Position numbers and translations under genes: made by a program
Notes under the pieces: generated by a model
Database searches by the model: none
Seen by the model: the letters and a program-made list of their open reading frames with translations, nothing else
What the model was told of the DNA's origin: nothing
DNA from: Aromatoleum anaerobium
Lineage (GTDB): Bacteria > Pseudomonadota > Gammaproteobacteria > Burkholderiales > Rhodocyclaceae
DNA: 64,000 nt
Direction of reading: 5' to 3'
Assembly: GCF_012910705.2 (NCBI RefSeq)
Contig: NZ_WTVG02000040.1
Location: 62,001-126,000 of the forward strand
Part shown: positions 46,249 to 57,407 of the stretch, piece by piece
Numbering within the stretch: position 1 is the stretch's first letter
Layout of the letters: each line of letters begins with the position of its first letter

Positions 46249-49200
46249 TCAGCTTCCCTGCAGCGACGCCTCGATTTCCGCGAGCGCCGCGAGCGGAACA
46301 CGGACCCATTCCGGGCGATTGTCCAGTTCGTAGCGCAGTTCGTAGAGCAGCTTCTCGATGACGAACAGCGTCAGGAAATCCGCGGCGACGGCCGCGTCCG
46401 GCGGAACGGAAGGCAGCGGTGCAACGACGTCGTGGTACGCCCGCATGAAGCTCCGGACCACCCCCTCCTTCCATTCGGACAGCGCGCGCGCCAGTGCGTC
46501 AGCGTGCTCGGGGCGCGCCTGGAGATGGTGGTATCCGACCGTGCGCACCGCGTAGTCGAACGAACGCAGCATGCCGGCGATGTCCCGCAGCGGCGAATGC
46601 TTGTACCGCCGCTCGTCGATCGGCCGGGCCGGCTCGCCCTCGAAATCGACGATGACGAAATCGTTCTGCGCGATCAGCACCTGCCCGAGATGCAGGTCGC
46701 CGTGCAGCCGCGTTTTCACCAGACCGGGTGAAACCAGGTCGAGCCCGGCAAGGCTCGCGCCCAGCGCGTGACGCGCCGCAAACACCTGCCTCGCCTCGTC
46801 GCGGACGCGCTCGTCCAGACGCGGCAACGCCGCTTCGAGGAGGCCGAGGGTGCGCTCGACGTCCCCGATCACCTGGGCGCGCCAGGCTTCGACTTCCACG
46901 TCGCCGAGCGGCTCCGGGGCGAATGCCGGATCAGTGCCGTGCGCGAACGCCGCATGCATCTCGCCGATGCGCCGCCCAAGCGTCTGCGCGAGCAGCAGGT
47001 AGACCCGGTCCCTCCCCTCGGCCTCGGCTGCGTCGGCCGCCGCTGCAGGCCAGGTATCGGGAGAAAAGAGCCGGTCCAGATGATTCAGCGTGTAATCCCA
47101 CGCGTTGCCCTGGTTGTCGACGAATTCCTGCAGCATCGCCAGCGCCGCGCCCCGGCCGTCGGGCGCGATGTATTCGACCGAACCGGCGACCGCGGCGACG
47201 CGTGAAAATCCCGCTGCGCTGCCGAGGAAATAGCCGACTTCGATTTCCGGGTTGGTGCCGAACTGCAGGCGCCGGTAAGCCTTCAGGTAGAGCCGCGAGC
47301 CGAAGAACACGCCGGTGTTCGTCTGCTCCTGCAGCGGCTGGCGCACCTCGTCGTCGAGCCCCTCGGCGAGCCGCGCATAGTGCTCGCTCGCGGTGAAGCG
47401 CAGACTGCCGCGGCCGAGCGGCTGCGGCCCACCACCGCCGATGCTCTGGCCCAGCGCGCGGCAGTACACCGGGTCGATGAACGCGTCGTAGAGGATGCCG
47501 ATGCGCGCCTTCTCGCGAACGCGGGCGAGCGCCGCCGCGCCGAAGCGATCGACCGGGTTGTCGCCGGCCGTCTCCCACGCGATGCCGAGCGGCAGGAAGT
47601 ACAGCTGCGACGATCCGCCGGCGAGGCTGACTTCGAGCAGCGCAAGCAGCCAGTTGCCGCCGCCGGCGCCCCATTCCTGCTCCTCGACGACTTCGATGCG
47701 CGTCACCGTCTCGCCTTTCGCGGCGAACCACCGCCGCGCCTGCAGGTACGGCAGCAGCACTTCGTTCTGCAGTTGGTCGCGGCTGCGGGTGGCGATCGCG
47801 CGGCGCACCGCGCTGCCGCCCTGGTGGCCGCGAAAGAACGTGCGCCAGCCTTCGGTGAGCACGAGCATCGGCAGCTCGGTCTGCGGCAGCCGCTCCTCGT
47901 GCCAGTTCGGCGGCGGCACACCGGCCGACAGCTCGAAGACGAAGAAGCCGTGGCCAGCGAGCGTCAGCAGATACGGCAGCTTGCCGATCGGCGGGAACGG
48001 CACGCGGCCGACGATCTCGACCGGCACGCGCCCCTCGAAGCGCGAGAGGTCGAGTTCGACCGCCTGCGGGGTGCGCGCGAGGTTCGCGACGCACAGCACG
48101 CTCTGGTCGCGATATTCGCGCAGGTAAGCGAGCACCTTGCGGTTGCCCGGCTCGAGGAAGCGCAGCGTGCCGCGGCCGAACGCGCGCGAACCGTTGCGCA
48201 TCGCGATCAGCCGCCGCGTGAAGTTCAGCAGCGAATGCGGGTTGCGTGCCTGCGCTTCGACGTTGATCGCCTGGAAGCCGTAGATCGGGTCCATGATCGG
48301 CGGCAGGTAGAGCTGCTGCGGGTCGGCGCGTGAGAACCCGGCGTTGCGGTCCGGCGTCCATTGCATCGGCGTGCGCACGCCGTCGCGGTCGCCGAGGAAG
48401 ACGTTGTCGCCCATGCCGAGCTCGTCGCCGTAATAGATGATCGGCGACCCCGGCATCGTCAGCAGCAGGAAGCTCATCAGCTCGATGCGGTCGCGGCTGT
48501 TCTCGAGCAGCGGCGCGAGGCGCCGGCGGATGCCGACGTTGATGCGCATGCGCGGGTCGTTGGCGAAGAACTGCCACATGTAGTCGCGCTCGCGGTCGGT
48601 GACCATCTCGAGCGTCAGTTCATCGTGGTTGCGCAGGAAGATCGCCCACTGGCAGTTGTCCGGGATGTCCGGCGTCTGCCGCATGATGTCGACGACCGGG
48701 AAGCGGTCTTCCTGGGCGACCGCCATGAAGAGCCGCGGCATCAGCGGGAAGTGGTAGGCCATGTGGCATTCGTCGCCGTCGCCGAAGTACTCGCGCACGT
48801 CCTCCGGCCACTGGTTCGCTTCGGCGAGCAGCACGCGGCCGCGGTAGTGCGCGTCGATGCATTTGCGGATTTCGCGGATCACGTCGTGCGTCTCGGGCAG
48901 GTTCTCGTTGTTCGTGCCCTCGCGCTCGCGCAGGTAGGGAATCGCGTCGAGCCGGAAGCCGTCGACACCCATGTCGAGCCAGAAGCGCATCGTGCGCAGC
49001 ACCGCCTTCAGCACGTTCGGGTTCTCGAAGTTCAGGTCCGGTTGGTGGCTGAAGAAGCGGTGCCAGTAGTACGACTTCGCGACCGGGTCCCACGCCCAGT
49101 TCGACGTCTCGGTGTCGGTGAAGATGATGCGCGTGCCGGCGTAGCGGCTCGGATTGTCGCTCCACACGTAGTAGTTGCGCTTCGACGACCCTGCCGGCGC

Positions 49201-49590
49201 GCGGCGCGCGGCCTGGAACCACGCGTGCTGGTCCGAGGTGTGATTGACGACGAGCTCGGTGATGACGCGCAGGCCGCGCCGGTGCGCTTCGCGGACGAAC
49301 TGCCGGAAGTCCGCGCGCGTGCCGTACGCCGGCAGCACGCCGTGGTAGTCGGCAACGTCGTAGCCGTCATCCTTCAGCGGCGACGGGTAGAACGGCAGCA
49401 GCCAGATGGTGTTGACGCCGAGGTCGCGGATATAGTCGAGCTTGCGCGTCAGGCCGTTGAAGTCGCCGACGCCGTCGTCGTTGGCGTCGAAGAACGCCTT
49501 GACGTGCAGTTCATACACCACCGCGTCCTTGTACCAGAGTCCGTCGTCGGTTTCCTTGTCCGGCGCGGCCGTTGCGGGCAACAGATCCAT
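46249..49590 (-). CDS. treS: fused trehalose synthase / maltokinase
   Basis: A 1,113-residue bifunctional enzyme. Residues 1 to about 560 are TreS (GH13), interconverting trehalose and maltose: nucleophile in VDGFRLDAIPYLREREGT, acid Glu in RVLLAEANQWPEDV, and FLRNHDELTLEMV. From about 590 the rest is maltokinase (Mak/Pep2): PYLQARRWFAAKGETV, the phosphotransfer block LVKTRLHGDLHLGQVLIAQND and VIVDFEGEPARPIDERR. It makes maltose-1-phosphate for GlgE, encoded 12 bases upstream. The TreS-Mak fusion is common in proteobacterial GlgE operons. Confidence 0.96.
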   Translation of the reverse strand: MDLLPATAAPDKETDDGLWYKDAVVYELHVKAFFDANDDGVGDFNGLTRKLDYIRDLGVNTIWLLPFYPSPLKDDGYDVADYHGVLPAYGTRADFRQFVREAHRRGLRVITELVVNHTSDQHAWFQAARRAPAGSSKRNYYVWSDNPSRYAGTRIIFTDTETSNWAWDPVAKSYYWHRFFSHQPDLNFENPNVLKAVLRTMRFWLDMGVDGFRLDAIPYLREREGTNNENLPETHDVIREIRKCIDAHYRGRVLLAEANQWPEDVREYFGDGDECHMAYHFPLMPRLFMAVAQEDRFPVVDIMRQTPDIPDNCQWAIFLRNHDELTLEMVTDRERDYMWQFFANDPRMRINVGIRRRLAPLLENSRDRIELMSFLLLTMPGSPIIYYGDELGMGDNVFLGDRDGVRTPMQWTPDRNAGFSRADPQQLYLPPIMDPIYGFQAINVEAQARNPHSLLNFTRRLIAMRNGSRAFGRGTLRFLEPGNRKVLAYLREYRDQSVLCVANLARTPQAVELDLSRFEGRVPVEIVGRVPFPPIGKLPYLLTLAGHGFFVFELSAGVPPPNWHEERLPQTELPMLVLTEGWRTFFRGHQGGSAVRRAIATRSRDQLQNEVLLPYLQARRWFAAKGETVTRIEVVEEQEWGAGGGNWLLALLEVSLAGGSSQLYFLPLGIAWETAGDNPVDRFGAAALARVREKARIGILYDAFIDPVYCRALGQSIGGGGPQPLGRGSLRFTASEHYARLAEGLDDEVRQPLQEQTNTGVFFGSRLYLKAYRRLQFGTNPEIEVGYFLGSAAGFSRVAAVAGSVEYIAPDGRGAALAMLQEFVDNQGNAWDYTLNHLDRLFSPDTWPAAAADAAEAEGRDRVYLLLAQTLGRRIGEMHAAFAHGTDPAFAPEPLGDVEVEAWRAQVIGDVERTLGLLEAALPRLDERVRDEARQVFAARHALGASLAGLDLVSPGLVKTRLHGDLHLGQVLIAQNDFVIVDFEGEPARPIDERRYKHSPLRDIAGMLRSFDYAVRTVGYHHLQARPEHADALARALSEWKEGVVRSFMRAYHDVVAPLPSVPPDAAVAADFLTLFVIEKLLYELRYELDNRPEWVRVPLAALAEIEASLQGS

Positions 49591-49602
49591 CGTCGACAGC
49601 CT

Positions 49603-51625
49603 TTACAGGAAGTAGTCGAAATCGCGTTCGCTGCGCACTCGGCGACGCAGCACGAAGAGGTGCGCCGGAACGCGCTGCGGGTCGAGGCGCACGAAGTTGC
49701 GTGCGCTGCTCCACAGATAGCGCGCGCCGGACAGCAGGTCGTGCATCTGGAAGCTCGTCCCGGGCGCGATGCCGAACGCGTCGAGGTCGAGTTCGAGCCA
49801 GCCCGAATGCACGTTGTGCGGATCGAGATTCGCGACGACGACGATGATGTTGTCGCCCGCATCCGCCGTCTTCGAGTACGCGATCAGCTGGTCGTTGTCG
49901 ATGGCCAGGAAACGCAGCGACGTGTTTGCGTGCAGCGCCGGATTGTCGCGGCGGACACGGTTGACGCGCCCGATCAGCGCGGCGAGGCTGTCGGGCCGGT
50001 CGAGATCCCATTCGCGCAGCTGGTATTTCTCGGAGTTCAGGTATTCCTCGCTGCCCGGCTCGCGCGGCACATGCTCCATCAGCTCGAACGCCGGACCGTA
50101 GATGCCGTAGGACGCCGCCAGCGTCGCCGCGAGCACGAGGCGCACGACGAAAGCCGGCCGGCCGCCCAGCTGCAGATATTCGGGCAGGATGTCGGGCGTA
50201 TTGGGCCAGACGTTCGGGCGGAAGTAATCGGCGCCAGGGCCGTGCGCGAGCTCGCTGAAATACTCGGTGAGCTCGGCGCGCGTGTTGCGCCACGTAAAGT
50301 ATGTGTACGACTGCGTGAAGCCGAGCTTCGCGAGCCGGTGCATGACGCGCGGCCGGGTGAAGGCTTCGGCGAGGAAGATCACGTCCGGGTGATCATGGCG
50401 GATGCTCGCGATCGCCCATTCCCAGAACGGAAAAGCCTTGGTGTGCGGGTTGTCGACGCGGAATATCCGCACCCCTTCGGCGATCCAGTGGCGGAAGATG
50501 CCGGCGAGCGCGTGCCACATCGCCTGCCAGTCGCCGGTCTCGAAGTCGAACGGGTAGATGTCCTGGTATTTTTTCGGCGGGTTCTCGGCGTACTGCACGC
50601 TCCCGTCGGGCCGGCGGCGAAACCATTCAGGATGCTCGGTGACCCAGGGATGGTCCGGCGCGCACTGCAGCGCGATGTCGAGCGCGAGCTCGACGCCGTG
50701 TTCGTGCGCCCGCGCAATCAGGTAGCGCAGGTCCTCGACGGTGCCGAGCAGCGGGTGCACCGCAAGGTGACCGCCTTCCGCGGCGCCAATCGCCCACGGG
50801 CTGCCGACGTCGTCCGGCGCGGCGACGAGCGCGTTGTTCGGTCCCTTGCGCCGCTCCCGGCCGACCGGATGGATCGGCGGCAGGTACAGCACATCGAAGC
50901 CCATCGCGGCGATGTCGGCGAGACGGTCGGCGCAGTTGCGCAGCGTTCCGTGCGCGCCGGCAGCGGGCGCGGTCGAGCGCGGAAAAAGCTCGTACCACGC
51001 GCCAAAGCGCGCCAGCGGACGGTCGATGTCGAGCGGCAGCATCGGGTGGACGGCAGCGAAACGGCGATCCGGATGGCGCGCCGCGATCTCGCCGAGCCGC
51101 GCATCGAGACCCAGCGCCTTGAGCACCTGCGGATCCGCGCCTTCGGCCTGGCTCGCGTCGCGCAGTCGTCGCGCCCACGCCGCGAGCCGCTCGCGGTCAT
51201 CGCCGATCGTTGCGCGTTCGGCGGTTTCCTCGATCAGGTCGGCGCCGATCAGGCCCGCCATGCGGATGTCGTCGGGCTCGACACGCCGCGCCAGATCCCG
51301 CCGCCACGACTCGAACGCGTCGACCCACGCCGTCACCGTGTACCAGCAGCGTCCGATCTCGCCGAGCCTGATGCGGCCGCGCCAGCGCTCGTTGCCGATC
51401 GCCGCCATCGGCACGGCGTGCCACTGCTCGTCCTGGTCGCGCCGCCAGCACAGCATCGCGAGCACCGCGTCGTGACCATCCGCGAAGCAGTCGGCCTCGA
51501 CGTCGAACTCGTCGCCGACGACGCGCTTGACGGCGAAGCGGCCGCCGTCGACCTGCGGCGTGACCGATTCGATGACCGCGCGAATCCGGCCTTCGTCGGG
51601 CACGCGGCGCACATCCTCGACGATG

Positions 51626-51645
<20 letters not shown>
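49603..51645 (-). CDS. glgE: alpha-1,4-glucan:maltose-1-phosphate maltosyltransferase
   Basis: A 680-residue GH13_3 enzyme that elongates glucan chains with maltose-1-phosphate. The N-terminal domain is followed by the barrel: [35 protein letters not shown], nucleophile Asp in [20 protein letters not shown], acid Glu in [11 protein letters not shown], and [13 protein letters not shown]. Length matches characterised GlgE (about 660-700). It overlaps glgB by 20 bases and precedes treS-mak by 12, giving the complete trehalose-to-glucan GlgE pathway in one operon. Confidence 0.96.
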
Positions 51646-53536
<1,891 letters not shown>

Positions 53537-53641
53537 CTAGTCCCCCGCCCGCTCGACGTTCTCGCGGGTGTGCTCCCGGATCCGCTGGTTGATGTGGGCT
53601 GCGGTGTGGGCCGGGACGCGATCTACGGTCGATGACAACAT
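53537..53641 (-). CDS. 34-residue small ORF leading the glgB operon
   Basis: Begins ATGTTGTCATCG with an excellent Shine-Dalgarno (AGGAGG, five bases upstream) and ends TAG immediately before the glgB ATG. The peptide (VPAHTAAHINQRIREHTREN in its middle) is charged, helix-prone and His/Arg-rich, without a membrane segment. glgB itself has no independent Shine-Dalgarno, so this ORF probably drives glgB translation by coupling, and it may also be a small protein in its own right. I know of no named family. Confidence 0.6.
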   Translation of the reverse strand: MLSSTVDRVPAHTAAHINQRIREHTRENVERAGD

Positions 53642-53718
53642 GGCTGCCTCCTGAAAGCGCTAAGGACGGGACACCGGCCCGGCAAAGCTGCGGCGCTGCC
53701 GTCGCGGCTCTGTCGTCC

Positions 53719-53733
53719 GCAAGCGCCGTGCCT
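53719..53733 (-). promoter_or_regulatory. sigma-54 promoter for the glgB-glgE-treS operon
   Basis: Minus strand AGGCACGGCGCTTGC: matches RGGCACG-N4-TTGC exactly. Predicted start near 53707, 66 bases before the small ORF. It lies just upstream of egtD's 3' end; no GTAA/TTAC motif was found close by. Confidence 0.8.
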
Positions 53734-53748
53734 TGCGCCGCGGGGCGA

Positions 53749-54756
53749 TCAGGCGACTTCGAGCCAGTGCAGGCTGAACAGGCGCGCCGCGTCGGTCCAG
53801 TATCTGCGCGGCACGAACCCCGCCTGTGCGGCGAGCGAGCGGAATTCCTCGACCGTGTACTTGTAGGAATTCTCGGTGTGCAGCGTCTCGCCGGTGGCGA
53901 AACGGAATTCCCGGCCGGCGACCCGCACACGCTGCGCCACGAGACTGACCAGATGCATTTCGACGCGCCGCGCGAGCGGCTGGTAGAACGCGTAATGGGC
54001 GAAACCGTCGTCGGCGAAGTCTGCGCCGAGTTCGCGGTTCGCCCGCGCCAGCAGATTCTTGTTGAATGCGGCAGTGACGCCCTGCGAGTCGTTGTAGGCG
54101 GCATGCAGAAGCGCCGGATCCTTGATCAGGTCGACGCCGATCAGCAGGCCGCCGCCGTCCAGCAACGCAGCGGCCATGCCGAGGAATCCGGCCGCTTCTT
54201 CCGGCGCGAAATTGCCGATCGTCGAGCCGGGGAAAAAACCGACACGACGCTGCGCCCCGGACACGCTTGGCGGAAGATCGAACGCACGCGTGTAGTCGGC
54301 GACGACCGGCCGGATCCCCAGCCGCGGGTAATCCGCCCTGAGCCGGCTCGCGGCCTGGTGCAGATGTTCGCCCGAGATGTCGACCGGAACGTAGGCACGC
54401 GGCCGGCGCAGCGCATCGAGCAGCCGCCGCACCTTGCGGCCCGAACCGGCGCCGAACTCGACGAGTTCGACGTCCGGGCCGATGAGCACGGCCAGTTCGC
54501 CGGCGTGGCGCTCGAGAAGATCGAGTTCGACGCGTGTCGGGTAATACTCCGGCAGCGTGCAGATGCGGTCGAACAGCGCCGAGCCTTCGGCGTCATAAAA
54601 AAACTTGCACGACACCCGCTTCGGCGTCGCCGCCAGTCCGGCAAGCAGCGCACTGCGGAAATCGTCGTCCTCGGCGCCGTCCAGCGGACGATCCCGCGCC
54701 CCATCAGTCGTCGGTGCTTTCCACGACGGGCCTTTGCCCGGGTCACTCATCTGCAT
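53749..54756 (-). CDS. egtD: EgtD-like histidine N-alpha-methyltransferase
   Basis: A 335-residue SAM-dependent methyltransferase. N-terminal CKFFYDAEGSALFDRICTLPEYYPTR, the SAM-binding block LVEFGAGSGRKVRRLLDAL and the hallmark PGSTIGNF are EgtD family features. EgtD trimethylates histidine to hercynine for ergothioneine synthesis. No egtB-type sulfoxide synthase lies beside it, so the product might be hercynine itself, or egtB is elsewhere. The start at 54756 follows AGGGGGA; a Met two codons later is possible. Confidence 0.9.
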   Translation of the reverse strand: MQMSDPGKGPSWKAPTTDGARDRPLDGAEDDDFRSALLAGLAATPKRVSCKFFYDAEGSALFDRICTLPEYYPTRVELDLLERHAGELAVLIGPDVELVEFGAGSGRKVRRLLDALRRPRAYVPVDISGEHLHQAASRLRADYPRLGIRPVVADYTRAFDLPPSVSGAQRRVGFFPGSTIGNFAPEEAAGFLGMAAALLDGGGLLIGVDLIKDPALLHAAYNDSQGVTAAFNKNLLARANRELGADFADDGFAHYAFYQPLARRVEMHLVSLVAQRVRVAGREFRFATGETLHTENSYKYTVEEFRSLAAQAGFVPRRYWTDAARLFSLHWLEVA

Positions 54757-54818
54757 CGGCGTCCCCCTGCAATCGTCCGGCACCGGCCGCGGAGGAGGCC
54801 AGCCGCCTCGGGCGCATG

Positions 54819-54833
54819 GCAAAACCATGGCCC
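54819..54833 (-). promoter_or_regulatory. candidate sigma-54 promoter for egtD
   Basis: Minus strand GGGCCATGGTTTTGC: GG, spacing and TTGC kept, A-to-C in the -24 box. Predicted start near 54807, 51 bases before the ATG. Confidence 0.55.
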
Positions 54834-54938
54834 GACTTTTCCAGTGTAGTAGGACAAGCGCCCAAGCCAACCTGCCGTATCGCCCAAGCCGGGCGCTACC
54901 TGCGGTCCCGCTCGCGTTCGCCCGCGGAGTTGTCCATG

Positions 54939-55025
54939 TCACGCCGGTAGGCCGGATGGCAACCCGACGGCCGTGGCCGCGACCGCAGCGATCAACTTGC
55001 GTTTGGTCTTTGTATTCATATTCAT
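54939..55025 (-). CDS. 28-residue signal-peptide-like small ORF
   Basis: A strong GGAGG seven bases before the ATG. The peptide begins MNMNTKTKRKLIAAVAATAV and ends GLPSGLPA: a basic n-region and a hydrophobic core, i.e. an export signal with almost no mature part. One base after its stop a second ATG opens 13 codons in another frame, so this may be a frameshifted exported small protein. It carries its own -24/-12 element and enhancer motif, arguing that it is a real gene. Confidence 0.5.
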   Translation of the reverse strand: MNMNTKTKRKLIAAVAATAVGLPSGLPA

Positions 55026-55103
55026 CTCGATCCCTCCTCATGACGGGGTGCGATGAAGCGCTACCCCCTGCCCGGGCCGGGCTTCCCCCATGCGCTGGCC
55101 GAA

Positions 55104-55118
55104 GCAAGCGGAAGGCCC
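55104..55118 (-). promoter_or_regulatory. candidate sigma-54 promoter for the 28-residue ORF
   Basis: Minus strand GGGCCTTCCGCTTGC: GG, spacing and TTGC kept. Predicted start near 55092, 67 bases before the ATG. The enhancer motif is 49 bases upstream. Confidence 0.55.
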
Positions 55119-55166
55119 GAGCGTCATTCGCAGGGCACAATGGTCCTTCGATACCGGGTGCAACAA

Positions 55167-55183
55167 CTACACGGTCTTGTAAG
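55167..55183. promoter_or_regulatory. putative enhancer between the 28-residue ORF and the GT9 gene
   Basis: Minus strand CTTAC-AAGACCG-TGTAG, one mismatch from CTTAC-N7-TGTAA, midway between two divergent -24/-12 elements. Confidence 0.6.
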
Positions 55184-55255
55184 AAGCGCCCGGCCCCCTG
55201 CTCGGCCCGCCCGGATCACGCGTGCCGGCCCCGGCAGCCTCCGGCCAGTTCAGTC

Positions 55256-55270
55256 CGGCATCCCGATTGC
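55256..55270 (+). promoter_or_regulatory. sigma-54 promoter for the frameshifted GT9 gene
   Basis: CGGCATCCCGATTGC, followed by A: GGCA-N7-TTGCA with correct spacing. Predicted start near 55282, 24 bases before the ATG. Confidence 0.7.
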
Positions 55271-55305
55271 AGCAGCGCGAGCCCATCCTTCCGCAGGAAA
55301 TCCGA

Positions 55306-56362
55306 ATGCAGCGTCCCTTGCTGGAAGTTCTGCAGCCGCGGACGATCGTCGTGTTCCGCGCTGCAACTGGGCGATATGCTGTGTGCCGTACCCGCGCTGC
55401 GCGCGTTGCGTGCAGCCTGCCCGCACGCCCGCATCACGCTCGTCGGCCTGCCGTGGGCCGCGGCGTTTGCCGCCCGCCACCCTCGCTATCTCGACGTTTT
55501 CGTCGCCTTTCCCGGCTTTCCGGGCCTCCCGGAACAGCCCGCCGATTCCGCCGCGCAGCCCGATTTCCTTGCCGCGATGCGAGCGCGGCGAGCCGATCTG
55601 GCGATCCAGATGCATGGCGACGGCACGATCACGAATCCGCTCGTCGCGGAGTTCGGCGCGCGGTTCAACGCCGGTTTTGGTGCTCCCGGCAGCGGCGACG
55701 GGGTGTTCCTGCCCTATCCCGACTGCGGCGCGGAGATCCGGCGTCTGCTCGCGCTGATGCGCTTTCTCGGCGCCCCGCCCGTCGGCGAGCACCTGGAGTT
55801 TCCGCTGACCGCTGCCGACCACGCCGAACTCGCCGCGAGCGGCGTCGCCGAGGGCCTGCGGCCGAACGGGTACGTTTGTCTGCATGCTGGCGCACGAGCA
55901 GCAGAACGGCGCTGGCCGCCGGAGCGCTTCGCCGCGGTGGGCGATGCCTTGCACGACGACTGCGGCCTGCCGCTGGTGCTGACCGGTTCGCAGCACGAAA
56001 CCTCGATCACCGCTGCGGTGCGCGCCGCGATGCGCTCTCCTGCCATCGACGCCGCGGCGCCGATCTCCGCCGGCGCCCTCGCGGCGCTGCTGGGCGGCGC
56101 GCGGCTGCTGGTGTGCAACGACACTGGTGTCGCGCATCTCGCCGCGGCGCTGAAACTGCCGTGCGTGATCGTCTTCCGGGCGTCCGAGATCGCGCGCTGG
56201 GCGCCGCTCGATCGCGCGCTGCATCGGCCGGTATGGGCGCCGGCGCGCGATCGAGCGGCTCAGGGCGGTGGCGACGAAGACCTCAGCGAGGTGCTGGCGC
56301 AGGCGCGCGTGCTGCTGGCGATGCCTGCGCGTCGCGCCACAGCTCCAGCGCCAGCTCCGTAA
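55306..56362 (+). pseudogene. family-9 glycosyltransferase (heptosyltransferase-like) with a frameshift
   Basis: The frame opened by ATG 55306 (AGGA upstream) reads QRPLLEVLQPRTIVVFRA and then breaks. The expected continuation LQLGDMLCAVPALRALRAACP is in another frame. Restoring one CG to CGCG at 55357-55360 would join them into a normal about 350-residue GT9 protein ending at 56362 (FGAPGSGDGVFLPYPDCGAE, LHAGARAAERRWPPERFAAV, VCNDTGVAHLAAAL). It is either a genuine frameshift or a sequencing error; the rest of the frame is intact. It overlaps the convergent GT9 gene by 80 bases. Confidence 0.8.
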
Positions 56363-57407
56363 CTTCGGCGGCCTCGACGTCATCGACGAACGAGGGGTCG
56401 TGCCCGCATCGGCTGTCCAGATTCTGGCGGCCGCAGACCGGGCATTGCAGCCGCAGCGACACCGTGTGCCGGTGCCGTGCCGCCGTCAGCGGAGCCGAAA
56501 CGAAGAGGTTCTTCAGCCAGTAGATTCCCACCGTCGGGGTGCCGAGCGCGTGCGCGAGATGGAGCGGCCCGCTGTCGCTCGCGACGACGAGCCGCGCCCG
56601 TTGCAGCAACGCCGCGAGGCCGTCGAGCGATAACAGCCCGCCTGCATCGATGGCGGGCATGCGCATCGCCGCGACCACTCCGGCGCTGAGCTGTCGCTCG
56701 TCCGCGCTCCCCTGCACGACGACGAGCGCGCCGGCGCGCACCAGCGCATCGCCGACTTCGGCAAAGCGATCGATGCTCCAGCGCCGCCGCGCGTCGCTCG
56801 CACCGGGGCTCAGCACCGCGAGCGGATGCGGCGGCAGAGGCAGGCGGTCGCCGAGTTCCGTCTCATCGCGCTGCAGCACCGGCAGCAGCGGCTCGAGCGT
56901 CGCGGTGCGCGCTCCGGCGAGCGCGGCGACTTCGAGCAGCCGCAGGCGCTCGTTCTGCCACGGCACGTACAGCAGCGAACGCTCGAGCGCCGCGGCGCCG
57001 GGCGTGCGCAGGCCGACCGTGTGCCGCGCGTCGAGACGCAGCAGGAACGGGTTCGAATACCTTCCGCCGCCGAACATCTGGCAGGCGAGATCGAAGCCGC
57101 GTCGACGCAACAGCGCGCAGAACGACTCGATCGCCCCCGCGTCGCAGATCGCGCCGGGCGGCGCGCCGACGCCGGGAACGGGCGGCAGGGCGACGACCTC
57201 ATCCACCAGCGGCGTGCGGCTGTCGAGAAAGACCTTGTGCCACGGCTTGCCCAGCAGCACGATCCGCGCTTGCGGGTAGGTTTCCCTGAGCGCCGCAAGC
57301 GCCGGCAGCGCGAACACGAAGTCGCCGACGCCATTGGGCCGAAGCACCGCGATCGTCGCGACTTCGGCGAAACGCGGCGGCGGAGCGTTGCCTGCCGAAC
57401 CGGTCAT
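56283..57407 (-). CDS. family-9 glycosyltransferase (heptosyltransferase-like)
   Basis: A 374-residue protein. N-terminal IAVLRPNGVGDFVFALPALAALRE and C-terminal VVASDSGPLHLAHALGTPTVGIYW are GT9 signatures; LSPGASDARRRWSIDRFAEVG is the central nucleotide-sugar block. A Cys cluster (LQCPVCGRQNLDSRCGHD) near the C-terminus may bind metal. It probably transfers a sugar to LPS or a related glycan. ATGA-coupled to the GT2 gene upstream; its 3' end lies antisense to the frameshifted GT9. Confidence 0.88.
   Translation of the reverse strand: MTGSAGNAPPPRFAEVATIAVLRPNGVGDFVFALPALAALRETYPQARIVLLGKPWHKVFLDSRTPLVDEVVALPPVPGVGAPPGAICDAGAIESFCALLRRRGFDLACQMFGGGRYSNPFLLRLDARHTVGLRTPGAAALERSLLYVPWQNERLRLLEVAALAGARTATLEPLLPVLQRDETELGDRLPLPPHPLAVLSPGASDARRRWSIDRFAEVGDALVRAGALVVVQGSADERQLSAGVVAAMRMPAIDAGGLLSLDGLAALLQRARLVVASDSGPLHLAHALGTPTVGIYWLKNLFVSAPLTAARHRHTVSLRLQCPVCGRQNLDSRCGHDPSFVDDVEAAEVTELALELWRDAQASPAARAPAPAPR

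Noticed and set aside
54605-56362. A 585-codon frame ending as the GT9 protein
   Set aside because: Its first about 250 codons are antisense to egtD or intergenic; the real GT9 start is at 55306 in another frame, joined by a frameshift.
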